Translations under genes and position numbers: made by a program
Notes under the pieces: generated by a model
What the model was told of the DNA's origin: nothing
The model's database searches: none
What the model saw: only the letters and a program-made list of their open reading frames with translations
Origin: Paratinospora sagittata
Lineage: Eukaryota > Streptophyta > Magnoliopsida > Ranunculales > Menispermaceae
Direction of reading: 5' to 3'
Assembly: GCA_035771175.1 (NCBI GenBank)
Contig: CM069610.1
Location: 22,472,501-22,536,500, forward strand
Length of the DNA: 64,000 bases
Shown here: positions 33,890-46,034 of the stretch, in pieces
Numbering within the stretch: position 1 is the first letter of the stretch
Layout: every line of letters begins with the position of its first letter

Positions 33890-34775
33890 ATGTGAACCAT
33901 GAAGAATGCTGCAGTGAATCTGTTACAGTAGGACCTGTGCCCCGTTCGACGACTATACCTGTTGAGGGTGTGGTGATGAAACGAAAGGGCAAATGGGAGA
34001 AAAAGAGGAACTTTTATAAGGGAGCACGGTCCGAGGGTGCGCAGGGTGAGGCATCCCAAATAGGGTCATCTGCACCTAGGGCTCCGTATGTCTACTATTA
34101 GTGTGATCAGGTTGGGCATAAGAAATCAGAATGTCCGAGTCTTCCAAGGGCTCCTAGATTTGTGCAGCAATCTAGTTCAAGAGAGACAGCAAAGGCAAAT
34201 ACTGAACCAGAGCCGACAGCATCCAAGACCTTGGTGGAAGGTACTCTTATTATTTGTGGTGCTTCTATGCATGTATTATTTGATGTTGGGTATACATTAT
34301 CATTCATATCTGGACGCATGATAGATAGTTTGCATTTGACTCCCATTAGGGCTAGTACATGGTTAGTGGTGAGTACTGTAGCCGGGAAAAGGATCTACCC
34401 AAACATGATCTGTAGCTAGTGTGGTTCAAATTGGTGATTCTAAGATGCTTGTGGACTTTAAAGTCCTTGAGTTTCTAGAGTTTGATGTTATTCTAGGGGA
34501 GGAACTGCTCCCGGCTTATCACGTAGTTGCTAATTGTTTCACGAAGAGAGTCACTTTCCAGATCCCCGGACACTCAGTGTTTATATTATAAGGTAGAGCT
34601 TTAGGCTAGATAGTCATAGGGGTAGATTTGTGACTGATGGAGATAGGAAGATTTTGGTTGGGTTAGTGCCTAATGAGGAAGAGACTAGTGAGGTGATACT
34701 TGAGGATATTGCCATTGTTAAGGACTTTCCAGATGTGCTCCCTACGGATATTTCGAGATTGCCCTCGAAAGAAAC
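33890..34775 (+). pseudogene. Tekay-like gag-protease fragment
   Basis: It matches 3640-4690 of the full element with a deletion of about 150 bp in the Ser/Pro-rich part. Recognisable are GKWEKKRNFYKGAR, a zinc knuckle whose first Cys codons are lost (a TAG interrupts YY*CDQVGHKKSEC), and the protease LFDVGYTLSFISG (D-V-G). Several stops and frameshifts follow. It ends where SIRE-like LTR sequence starts. Confidence 0.8.
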
Positions 34776-36556
34776 ACTAATGAAATAGCAGCGCTCTCTT
34801 GGACTTGTTAAGTCAGGACGCTGATAGGTCATTAGGATGCTAATAACACTGAAGGTTGAAATAAACTGATTAATTAGGATGCTTACTTGTATAGTAGCGG
34901 TCTTATATATTAGTCCTGAAGTTGTCAGGAAGCTGACTCAGCATCAGCTCACTGAAAGATCTTTTAAAATTTCTTCATTCTTTGAGGACACTGATGGTTA
35001 TAAGTTGATTAAACTATCAGGACGATTTCTGGATAGGAGCACCCTCACCTTTGGAAATCAACTAAATTTTCAAGATGTTGATTGTCCTTCAGTGTGTTTT
35101 TAAATGTCTTAACTTGTAGGATGCTTACATAGTAGTAGGGCCCTCATCTTATGTTTTTATCTAGTAGGACGCTCATGTAATGTAGCGCCCCTCATATTTT
35201 GTTTTATGTTTTAAAAGCAGGACGCTTACTCGGATAGTAGCGCCCTCATGCACTTAATAGTTTTAAAACATAGCATGACATTAATTGTGCATTAGCGCCC
35301 TCAAGGTTTAAGTCGTCTAAAGTCATAAGTAAGTCAGGACGCTTAGGAGTTAGTAGCGCCCTGATTTAAGTGTTCAGCAGGATGCTTATACGTAGTAAGC
35401 GCCCTCAAGGAACAAAATGACAAAGTTAATATTATGCATTAGGACACTAATCATGGAATCAGGACGCTAATTCAACTACGGTCACTATTCGAATGAGTAC
35501 ACTATGTCAATTTACTTTTTCAAGACAGACAGTTGCACGGAGTCCTTTTCAGACTTATCAGAGACCCTTTCTGATACATGAAAGAAGTTATTCTAAAGCT
35601 TTCCTCTTTCATGAAATCTGAAAAAAACCAGAATGTTAGTGAAAATCGCAAATGCTATTTTCACATAACATTCTAGCCGTTGTGTGAAAACGTTCACATT
35701 ATTTGAACTTCAAATGTCTAATGGCTATGTCCCACTAAGTCTATAAATACCAACACTTAGGACCAAACAACTTGCCAATCACTTTGTGTTGTGCCATTAC
35801 TTTTGAAAGTTAGTCCGAGTCAAAATGAATTTCATTTTATAATCTTTCAAAGTATTTTCACTGATACCTATACGATTTTCATATTGAGTTTCAAATATAT
35901 TTCTATCTTTAAAAATTTGTTTTTATATTGGTATAAACTCAAATTCTCAGCACTGATTCACATTTGGTATCATTCTTGCTGATGATAGAATTTGAGAAAT
36001 AGTTCAAGATATACAGTTGTACTTGATTTCATATTTTAAGTACTATATTGAACTATATCAGTAGTAGTGTTAAACTACTGATCGTTGAACCAAACGTTTT
36101 CATATACTTATACTTTATATCTATTTTGAAAATTGTCTGTGTCTTTGATTTACACCAGTCCTTAGTTTTATACGTCAATGTTTTATTAGTATTATATTGT
36201 TTTCGAAGAAGCTCTGATTTCATATCATATCATTCATGCTTTTCGAAACTGCACTTGAGCAATACCGAACATTGAAAGGTAAAGGACTGAAGGTGTATTT
36301 CAACTTAGCATTACCTAGTTCACATTTCATATCTTTGTAATGCTATGTACTGTGCTTAATGTAAAGTGTTCTAATGTGTTAAAACCACCCAACATCTTAC
36401 TGTTGTAATGTTGGTGGGTTTTTGAATTAAAACAACCAGAACAAGAGGAGGTAGTTCACTTGATGATTTCAGGATTGAAATCAGGTAGGTTATCTCTTAG
36501 AGTTTAAAAGAGAAAACGGTTCATCCTCATCCAGTAAAAGGGTAGGTGTGTCCTTA
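34776..36556 (+). repeat. SIRE-like LTR fragment, truncated at both ends
   Basis: Starts in the hairpin array (ACTAATGAAATAGCAGCGCT, as at 26599) and stops in the leader (AAAGGGTAGGTGTGTCCTTAA, as at 22767). The TATA box is at 35742-35749. Both ends abut other elements, so it is a recombination remnant. Confidence 0.85.
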
Positions 36557-37153
36557 AGTTTTGGGGTATTTGATAGTTTCATATTTAGATAGGTTTTAGA
36601 GAATGTTTTAGGTGTGTTTTAGGGCATTTCATGCATTAGTTTGATGTGTTTATATTAGTTTTGATGCATTTGTTAGTTTAAGATTAATTGGGTTTTCATG
36701 CATTATTTTGACTTATTAGTATATGATTTTATTCATTTTATTTTTAAGTGTGTTATTGAGTTGATTTGCTTTTTTTTAGGTGTTTAGATGTGTTAGTCAT
36801 GGTTTTGGATGATGAAAACATGTACAAGAAGTTTCGAAGGAGGAACATGAAGAACCCAAGTTAAAAAGGGTAGAAAAATGGCTATGTGCCAAGAAGAATG
36901 TCAAAATAATACGTTCTGGGTGCCGCGGCGTTGTGGTGGTGAGCCCTTCTAAAATCACATTCTCACACAAATAAAGACTTACTCAATCATTGTAAACACA
37001 TATATGGCCTCCAAAATTACACCAAAAAGAATATTCACTTCTAGGAAGAACTTCAAGAGTGTAGAGTTGTCTAGAATTTTAATCCATCTCTTACCAAGCT
37101 CCACCTTTGCTTCTTTCACACATACTTACATAGTTAATCTCATCAAACTAATC
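36557..37153 (+). repeat. Athila-type polypurine tract and LTR start, truncated
   Basis: AGTTTTGGGG (36558-36566) precedes TGATAGTTTCATATTTAG at 36571, the same start as the solo LTR at 58478-59922. A GC-rich GGTGCCGCGGCGTTG patch is at 36918-36934. Similarity is lost before 37154, where a reversed SIRE-like LTR begins. Confidence 0.65.
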
Positions 37154-39076
37154 TATTGGCCTAGATATGTCCAAGAGGGGGATGAATTGGACACTTAGAC
37201 AATTTAAAAACAATTAGAATGGCAAAATTTAAAAGTGCAGAAAGTAAACAAATATGCACAATCGATTTATAGTGGTTCGGCTACTTGCCTGCGTCCACTA
37301 CCTAACCTCCTCAATTATGATTCTAAACTTATCACTAAGGGATTCTCTTACAGGTGAGAATCAAACCGTTATACCTTTTCTCAACTTGCGGGTGTTAGAA
37401 CAACTGTTACACTGCTCAGCTTATAGACGTGAGACCAACCTATCCCAACTTACGGGTGTGAGAACTACTGTTTCTCAACTTACGGGTGTGAGAAGACCAG
37501 ACCTTGTTGAATATAGAATATCAACTCAGTAGTTTATCTAACTACTGTTACAACCTTGATACAATATACAAGATATGAAATTGAGTACAACTGTATCCTA
37601 TGAACTATCTCTCAAATTTTTCTTTCATCAAGAATGATATAAGTAAAAACAGTGCTGAATAATTTGAGTGAAAACAGTTCAAACTTTCAAATCGATTTTC
37701 AGATAAAGATAGAATCTTAGCTCAGTGTGAAAATCATTTGAATAAGTAATGATTCAAATAAACGCTTTGAAACTAGAATATCTTAAGCTTTTTGAATCAT
37801 ATGAAAATTCGACTAACATTCAAAAAATGTTTTAGATCAGAGAATTTTTGGTGGTCTTAACAAATTGTTAAGGGTCTGTATTTATAGACTTGTAGACATG
37901 ATGTTGTTGTTCATTTGAATTTGAATTTCAAATATGAATTTTTACGCACAACAGCTAGAATATATCACGAAAATGGCAATTGCACGTTTCATGAATATTT
38001 TGATTTTCCTAGATACACGAATAAGGAAAGTTTTAGAAGACGTGGTTTGTGAATCAGAGAATATCTCTTTTAAATAAAAAAAAAATGATGTTGTACGAAA
38101 AGTTGTTCTGAAAAGTTGGAAAAAAGGACATACATGTCAGAACAACAAAAATATCATACCTGTCATTTTGTTCCTTTAAGGGTGCCCATAGAATATCAGC
38201 GTCCTACTGAACAATGAAGTGAGGGTGCTTCTAAATAGTAAGCGTCCTGACTTGCTTTGACAATAAAACAACTTAATTCATGAGGGCGCTACTTCACAGT
38301 GAGCGTTTTGCTTTGTTTTAAAAATTTTCACACGAGAGCGCTACTCAAGAGTAAGCATCCTGAACAATTAAAAACAGTTTTAAAACAACGTTAAGTGCAC
38401 TGACGGATGGTAAGCATCCTGAAAGTTATTTAAGTTGATTCTAAAGATCAGGGCGCTCCTACACAAGTAACGTCCTGATAATTTATTCAACTTATAACTT
38501 ATCAGCGTCCTGAAAGATAGAAATCACTTAAAGACAAAAAGAACTTTCAACGAGCTGAAACTATGTCAACGTCCTGACATTCTCAAAGGTTGATAAAAGA
38601 AAGGTCGCTACAAAGAAGTAAGCGTCCTTATTAATCAGTTCAATTCAACCTTGAGCTTCCTAATATTTTGTCAGCGTCCTAACTCATCAAGTCCAAGAGG
38701 GCGCTGCTAAAACATTAGCGTCCTGAAAGACTTTTACAAAAATAGTTATTGATTTCTCGATTAAAGCTCCATAAAGCATCATTATTTCTTTTAATCAAAT
38801 CAAATACTTTAGAAATCATAAGGTATGATTAAAATGTTAAGATCAAAATATGCAATTGATAAAATCTCATTGAGAGTAAGTTGATCGATAGACTTTACAT
38901 TCTAAGTACTGATAGACTCGGAACTTTACTTTGTGATGTTCAATAGGCTTGTGAGCACAGTTCCTTGATCTTGATTCTTGATAAATCTGAAACACTTGAC
39001 AAGATCATTAGATACACAAACTAAAGATATTTGGAATCATCAAAACATTCATATCATGGGGTTCATTGAGATAACA
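37154..39076 (-). repeat. SIRE-like LTR, reversed (3' LTR of element at 37154-40734)
   Basis: On the minus strand it starts TGTTATCTCAATG just after a polypurine tract (39077-39085, AAATGGGGAG) and ends CATATCTAGGCCAATA. TATTTATA at 37879-37886 is the reversed TATA box, and the motif array is at 38160-38740. Its first ~200 bp differ from the 20410 LTR, so it is a related subfamily. There is no gene in it. Confidence 0.8.
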
Positions 39077-39375
39077 ATCTCCCCATTTTTCATGATTTCA
39101 AATGCTCAAAGATCATGCAGATAATTATATTCATGTATTAAACATATAACAAATTTAGAACGGTATCTGCATACATATTAGTTCTATCTCATTTCAATCA
39201 TAGAGATTTACACGATGAGTTGCAAACATTATTATATACAAGAATGAATACAATAACTTAGATAGAACTCCCCCTTACATGTAGCTTCCCTCTCTAGAGC
39301 TAACTTAGCCTTAATATCTGCATTTTCTCTTAGTTTCTCTTCTCCCCCTTTTCAAAACATCAAAAGTGGGTAGGC

Positions 39376-40664
39376 TTAGCTCGTACTAGGACCCTTCCCT
39401 TTATTTTTTCTTTCGGTCTCCTTGTCTTTCTTGGATCCACTAAAACTAGGTGTAGAATTCTTAGGTTTCCTTGGTGCTTGTGGTCTTGAAGAACCACGTG
39501 TGCTCTGTCTCACACTACTGATAAATTCATCAATTACAATACCCTTCATAGATTTTTCAATGAATTTTGCATGAGCATGCTTGGAAACACCAAATTTAAA
39601 TGGATCAAGAGGTGGACCAGGTTTGAAACCTTTTTGCTTTTCATTCCGCAAGACCTTGAGCAAACTCAGAAGAAAGTGTGTGACCTTCAAATTCTGGCCT
39701 GATTGGTCGCTTACATTTAGGATCTAGGAAAGTTTCTGATGAGGAATCTGGGGGTGGAGACACTCTTCGACTGATTCTATGCAATGGCTCTTCATCCGAT
39801 TCATCATCATCTTCACATGCTAAGATGCCATGAAGTCTGCCATACTCCTTAGGTCCTTGAGGACGTGTGAAGGCTGGAGCTCATGGTGCAGGTGGAACTT
39901 TGACACCTTCTCCAACAGATGAAAAGCTTTATAAAACATTTCATACTAGAGGAAATATACCACACAGTATAATGCATCTTACTGTTCATTGCCTTGAAGA
40001 GGTCTTCAAAGAAGCTTACTACTTCTTCCACTCGATCTGTAGTTGTGATGAAAGTATAAGTCAGATCCATAATGGTTGTGGCAAGGAAAGGCATCTTGTT
40101 CTCCAAGTTTTGTAGCTTTTCAAACGCACGAGTAACCAAGTCAAGAATCTTGGTTAGACTATCATCGTCTAGTTGTGCTGGCCTTGCAATGTCTAGATTC
40201 TCTTTTAGAGTAGAGATGGCCTATAGCACCGGATCAAGCGTTGTCTTGCTCATTACTTGATCCAAGATAACATCCAAAACTGATTGCAGAGTTTCAGAAA
40301 TGGACTTGTCTTTAGAGGATTCAACCATTTTACCTCTCAAGCTTTGAATTACTTAAAGATTCTTTTTCAAAGCCTCTTCAGTTACAACACTGGCAGCATG
40401 ACTTGGCGTAGCTGGCATTGTGCGACTCTGTGGATCTTGAGGTCTGGCAGGAGGTTGTTGAGGAGCTGCCAATCTCAGGGGAACAACAACAACAAAGGCA
40501 TTTATGAATTTCTTGATCTGTCGCATGTCCTCATGAATATACTTCATAACATCATTAAGTGATGATGATGGTGTGGAGCTTGATGAAGGCAAAGACTGCA
40601 TGATACTTAACTGTCTTTCCATTTGTTGATACAGCTTCTCGAGCAATTCAGTTGCCTTGATCAT
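39376..40664 (-). pseudogene. Unrecognised ORF region just upstream of a SIRE-like 3' LTR (env-like position)
   Basis: From 40664 down, one frame runs to 39849 with two stops (40353, and another near 40220), then shifts into 39690-39376. The product is helical and charged, with MKYIHEDMRQIKKFINAF and ILDLVTRAFEKLQNLENKM segments, a Pro/Gln-rich stretch, and a basic Ser-rich tail ending KDKETERKNKGKGPSTS. There is no RT, integrase or zinc motif. Lying between where pol would end and the polypurine tract, it occupies the position of the env-like ORF of SIRE-type elements. That identity is inferred from position only. Tekay sequence cuts it upstream at about 40735. Confidence 0.45.
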
Positions 40665-40734
40665 GTGAGAGTTAAATTATTTTGTCTCATTAATCCCAAC
40701 CCTCTCCTAAGATTTCAGAGATTCTCGGACTTCT

Positions 40735-41119
40735 GACCATGTGTTGGTCTCATACTACCCATACCAACCACATGTACTTTAACCAATCTCATGCTTCCAT
40801 GTATTTTAAATGTCCAATCCATTTAATACACCAAATTTTTATTCTCATTTATCCTTTTATTCAATCAATCCTAAGCCATATCAATTCATGGTATAATGGG
40901 CCCATGCATAAATAATAACATATGCATTATACTTTAATTTAACATGACCCATATACAATTTATAATGCATATATTTATATACATTATCAAGAATCAAATA
41001 TACAAACATTAAACAACCATCAAACAAACACCAAACATATCAAGGCAACACATAGAGTTTGGGCAAAATGTAATTGGGTTATGGGCTAGATGAAATAATT
41101 TTCGGGGCGTCACATCACA
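40735..41119 (-). repeat. 3' LTR start of the reversed Tekay-like element (truncated)
   Basis: On the minus strand it begins TGTGATGTGACGCC after CTAAGGTGGG and continues to the GTATGAGACCAACACATG segment, then stops. Only ~385 bp of a 2.9 kb LTR remain. Confidence 0.85.
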
Positions 41120-41125
41120 CCCACC

Positions 41126-44100
41126 TTAGAATGAACTTCGTCCTCGAAGTTTTATGGTTAAGAAATTACCTAAGCCCATGAACTCGGCAAAATGCTCCAT
41201 CATGTAGTCCTCCCGCTCCCAAGTAACCTGTTCCTCCCTATGGAACTGCCACCTCACCATAACCATCGAAATCTCGTGGTTACGCAACCTCTGGACCTTC
41301 CGATCAAGTATATGAATAGGTTCCTCATCATAAGTCCCATCCTGCCTCAGCTCAATGTTCCTCCAGTCCAAGACGTGATCAAAGTCACTCCTGTACACTC
41401 TCAACATTGACACATGAAAGACATTGTGGACTGCTGCTAACTGAGGTGGCAAGGCTAATCGGTAAGCGACGGGGCCAATTCGTTCTAAAACCTCGAATGG
41501 CCCAATAAATCTCGGAGCGAGCTTGCCTTTTATCCCAAATCTAGCATGGCCCTTCTGAGGTGAGACCTTCAATAAAACTTGGTCACCCACCTCGAGCTCT
41601 ACGGTCTTCCGCTTGGCATCTCCGTAACTCTTCTGCCTGTCTTGGGCTACCTTCATATTATGCTTGATCTTCTTAATCTTCTCTGTGTGTTCTTTTACAA
41701 ACTCTGGTCCCATCACTGCAACATCCCCTACCTCCGTCCAACATACCAGAGATCTATAGGGTCGACCATACAATGCCTCAAAAGGAGTCATGCCAATACT
41801 TGACTGATAGCTGTTGTTGTACGTGAACTCACACAAATGCATGTACTTCTCCCAGTTACCACTGGGCTCAAGAACACAAGCTCAAAGCATATCCTCCAAA
41901 ATCGATATCAACCTCTCAGACTGGCCATCCGTCTAAGGGTGAAAAGCGGTACTGAGATCTAGTCTAGTGTCGAGCTGCCTCTGCAACCCCTGCCAGAATA
42001 CCGATGTAAACCTCGGATCCCTATCTGACACAATCGAAGCTGGCACTCCATGTAATCTGACTATCTCCCGCATATAGAGTCTGCTCAGCTTGTCCATAGA
42101 GTCCCTAGTGTTCACCAGTAGAAAGTGAGCGGACTTAGTCAAGCGATCAATAATAACCCAAACAAAGTCCATAATGACATGCTCCCGCTTCCACTCAGGA
42201 ATGGCAAGCGGTTGCATCTGCCCTCCTGGCCTCTGATGCTCAGCTTTGACTCTCTGACAGATCTCACACCTCTAAATGAACTGAACTATTTCTCTCTTCA
42301 TGTCGGGCCACCAATACATTCTTTTCATATCATGATACATCTTGGTTCCGCCAGGATGAATAGCATAATGAGATCTGTGAGCTTCTTGGAGCACACTCTG
42401 TCTGAGTCGTGGATCTGCGGGAACCCATAAACATCCCCTAAATCTCAAGGCACGATCAGATGACAAGTGCCAATTAGTAAAATCACTGCTCTCAGCCTAA
42501 GACTTGTACATCACATAATCAACGTCAAGCCTCTGTTGGTCAATCACCTCCTGGACCGGTGTAGGCCGAGCTATCATCTGAGCACATATCACAATCTGAT
42601 CTGAAGGGGTAGCACATATACTCATAACCGTAGCCGCCTCAAGTAGTCTCCACTCATGAGACATCTGGCGTGCTACCATAACTGTCTCTACCAGCTTCCT
42701 GCTCAACGCATCAGCCACTACATTGGCTTTACCTGGGTGGTATTCCAATGTAAAATCATAGTCTTTGAGGAGCTTTAACCACCTTCTCTGCCTCATGTTC
42801 AATTCCTTCTGAGAGAACAAGTACTTGAGGCTCTTATGGTCAGAATACAAAGTAAATCTCTCACCATAGCGATAATGCCTCCAAATCTTCAAAACAAAAA
42901 CCACTGCGGCCAGTTCTAAGTAATGAACAGGATAGTTCTTTTCATGCACCTTCAACTGCCTCGATGCATAAGCAATGACCTTATCCTTCTGCATCAACAC
43001 GCAACCCAAGTCGATACGAGAGGCATCCGTGTAGATAACCAACTCCTGATCAGGCTCTGGCAAAATCAACACTGGCGTAGATGTCAATCTTTTCTTCAAC
43101 TCTAAAAATCCATTCTCACACTCCTCAGTCCGTACAAATGACACATCTTTCTGGGTGAGCCTAGTCATAGGCGTAGTTATCTTGGAGAATCCCTGAACGA
43201 ATCTCCTATAGTAACCAGCTAACCCAAGAAAGCTTCTGATCTCGGTCACTGTGGTACGCCTAGGCCAACTGATAATGGCTTCAACCTTAAATGGATCAAC
43301 TAAAATCCCCTCAGAACTCACCACATGACCTAAGAACTTCACTTCGGTGATCCAAAACTCGCACTTGCTCAGCTTTGCATATAGCCTATGCTCTCTCAAA
43401 GTCTGCAAGGTCACTCTGAAGTGTTCCTCATGCTCAGCCCGAGTCTTGGATTACACCAATATGTCATTAATGAAGATGATGACAAACTTATCCAGATACT
43501 GCCTAAAGACCCTCTGCATCAGGTTCATGAACATCGCCGGTGCATTAGTCATACCAAATGGCATCACAAGGAACTCATAATGTCCATAGCGGGTTCTGAA
43601 TGTTGTCTTAGGCACATCCTCCTCCCTGATCCTCAGCTGATGATACCCGGAGCGCAAATCAATCTTCGAAAAATACCTCGCTCCCTTCAATTGATCAAAC
43701 AAGTCATCAATCCTTGGGAGAGGATACTTGTTCTTGATGGTCACCCTGTTCAATTGGCGATAGTCGATGCACAACCGCAAGCTCCCATCTTTCTTTTTCA
43801 CAAAAATAATTGGAGCTCCCCAGGGTGACACGCTCGGGCAAATAAAGCCCTTAGCCAATAACTCCTCGAGCTGTTTCTGCAACTCTCTCAACTCGGCTAG
43901 CGCCATTTTATATGGTGCCATAGACATAGGCTTCGTGCCAAAGACTAGTTCAATGATGAAATCGATATCTTGCTTCGGTGGTAATCCTGGAAGATTCGCA
44001 GGGAACACATTTGGAAAGTCCCTTACAATGGCAATATCCTCAAGTATCACCTTACTAGTCTTTTCCTCATCAGGCACTAACCCAGCCAAAATCTCCCTAT

Positions 44101-45800
44101 CTCCATCAGTCACAAATCTACCCCTTGTGACTGTCTGGTCTGAAACTCTACTCTGTAATGTAAACACTTAGTGTCCGGGGATCTGGAAAATGACTCTCTT
44201 CTCGAAACATTCGACAACTGCATGATAAGCCGCGAGCCAATCCATTCCTAGAATTGCATCAAACTCTAAAAACTCGAAGACTCGAAAGTCAACAAGCATC
44301 TCAACATCACCAATCTGAACCACACACTGGCTACAGATCATGTTCGGGTAGATCCTCTCCCCGACTACAGTACTCACCACTAACCATGTACTAGCCCTAA
44401 TGGGAGTCAAATGCAAACTATCTACCATACGTCCAGATATGAATGATAATGTAGACCCAGCATCAAATAATACATGCATAGAAGCACCACAAATAATAAG
44501 AGTACCTTCCACCAAAGTCCTGGATGCTGTTGGGTCTGGCTCAGTAGCTGCCTTCACTGTCTCTCGACTGCTGCACAAATCCCAGAGCCCTCTGAAGACT
44601 CGGACACTCTGACTTCCTATGCCCAGCCTGCCCACATTGATAACATAAGAACGGAGCCCTGGGCGCAGATGATCCAGTCTGAGATGTCGCCACATAGCCT
44701 CATCGGCCTCTACCTCTGCCTCGACCAGTAGTCTGTGGGAATGGGGGTCTCGTTGCACTCGGTGCTTGAATGGGAATCGGGACAGGAGAGGAAACCACTG
44801 GTGAGGCCATCACACCAGTCTGAATCTGGGATGCCTCACTCTGAGCACCAGACTGTGCTCCTCCATAAAACTTTCTCTTCTTTCCCTATTTTCCCTTCTT
44901 CCATGGAGTCTGGAACTGTCCCCCAGACTCTGTTTGTGAAGTCTGTTCACCTGGAGCTGCCCGTGTAGACATACCATCAACCCACTCAGCCAACTCATAC
45001 TGTTTGGCCCACTGGACCACTGTGGCTAAATCAGTAGTCTTCGTCACAGACAAGGCCTGTCGGATCGCAGGCCTTAGGTTCAAAGAGAACCTCATAATCT
45101 TATCACTCGGTGTTTGAACTAACCCAGGGGCATGAACTGCGAGCTGTCTAAATCTGAGCTCATACTCCCTAACTGACATGGTGCCCTGTGCGAGATTCAA
45201 AAACTCGAGTTGCTTAGCCTGCCTCTCAGTCTCTGGAACGTAAGCTTGTAAGAACAACCGTTTGAAGGTGTCCCAACTCTTCACTGCCCCTTGTGTATCC
45301 ACCACTGAAAGCCACCAGTTCTCTGCATCACTCTCGACTTTGTGAGCAGCACAAAGGACCTGAGACTCATCATCAAGCTCTAAGGAGCGACTGATCTTCT
45401 CAACATTCTTCAGCCAATCTTCGGCCTTCTTCAAGTGAACCCCACCAGTGAATTCCTTAAGCTTCAGCTTCATGAACTTCTCTAGCAGTCTGATCAGCCG
45501 ATCAGTGGGGTTCTCCAAAACAATAGGAGCAGGTGTAGGCATAGGCTGAGGTACAGTCATCTGAGGTCCTGCAACACCTACAGCTCCACTAGCCTCGGCC
45601 CCACTAGAGCCCGCCTCCTAAGGTATTATTTGAGGTGACTGTCGAGCAACAGCCTCAACCTGCTAAACCTACGCCTGTATCTGTGCAGTCTGGGCTGCCA
45701 TCAAGCGGCCCTGTGCCTGCATGATCTCCTTCATCCTCCCCATCCAGTCATCATCGGATGGCCCTGTGTGTGGCTGTCCCAATCTCTCGCTACTCCTCAT
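41126..45800 (-). pseudogene. gag-pol of the reversed Tekay-like element, heavily mutated
   Basis: It is collinear with 2863-7532 and begins at ATG 45800. Domains in order: gag (45560-44886), zinc knuckle with intact C-C-H-C residues but out of frame (about 44640), protease [13 protein letters not shown] (about 44480), RT with FIND in place of FIDD (about 43465), RNase H (about 43040), integrase finger and core, chromodomain-like tail. Lesions include TAG codons in early gag (45669, 45663, about 45617), a stop at 44168, one after RT (about 43451), stops near 42497 and 42272 and in the integrase core (about 41933, 41880), a frameshift in gag near 44886, and loss of about 12 codons after the first integrase Asp (about 42160). 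Most stops equal CAG to TAG or CGA to TGA changes. Confidence 0.92.
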
Positions 45801-46020
45801 GACACTGAGAAGTAGAAATACGAGCAACCATCACACATTAAAGAATTTTAAACATTAACAAAGCCTCATAACTACCCATATCATATAATACACACAAAAA
45901 ATATGTTAGTGAGGCTTTTAAGTTAGTTCCTTTAAGCTTTTTAAGCACCTAAATCTCTCATCCAATTCCTAGGTCAAAGTCATCTAAGTCCAATACATAG
46001 ACCAAACCTAGTAAAATTTG

Positions 46021-46032
46021 GCTCTGATACAA
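46021..46032 (-). other. Primer-binding site of the reversed Tekay-like element, mutated
   Basis: On the minus strand TTGTATCAGAGC, one substitution from TGGTATCAGAGC, 2 bp after the LTR end. Confidence 0.8.
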
Positions 46033-46034
46033 AC

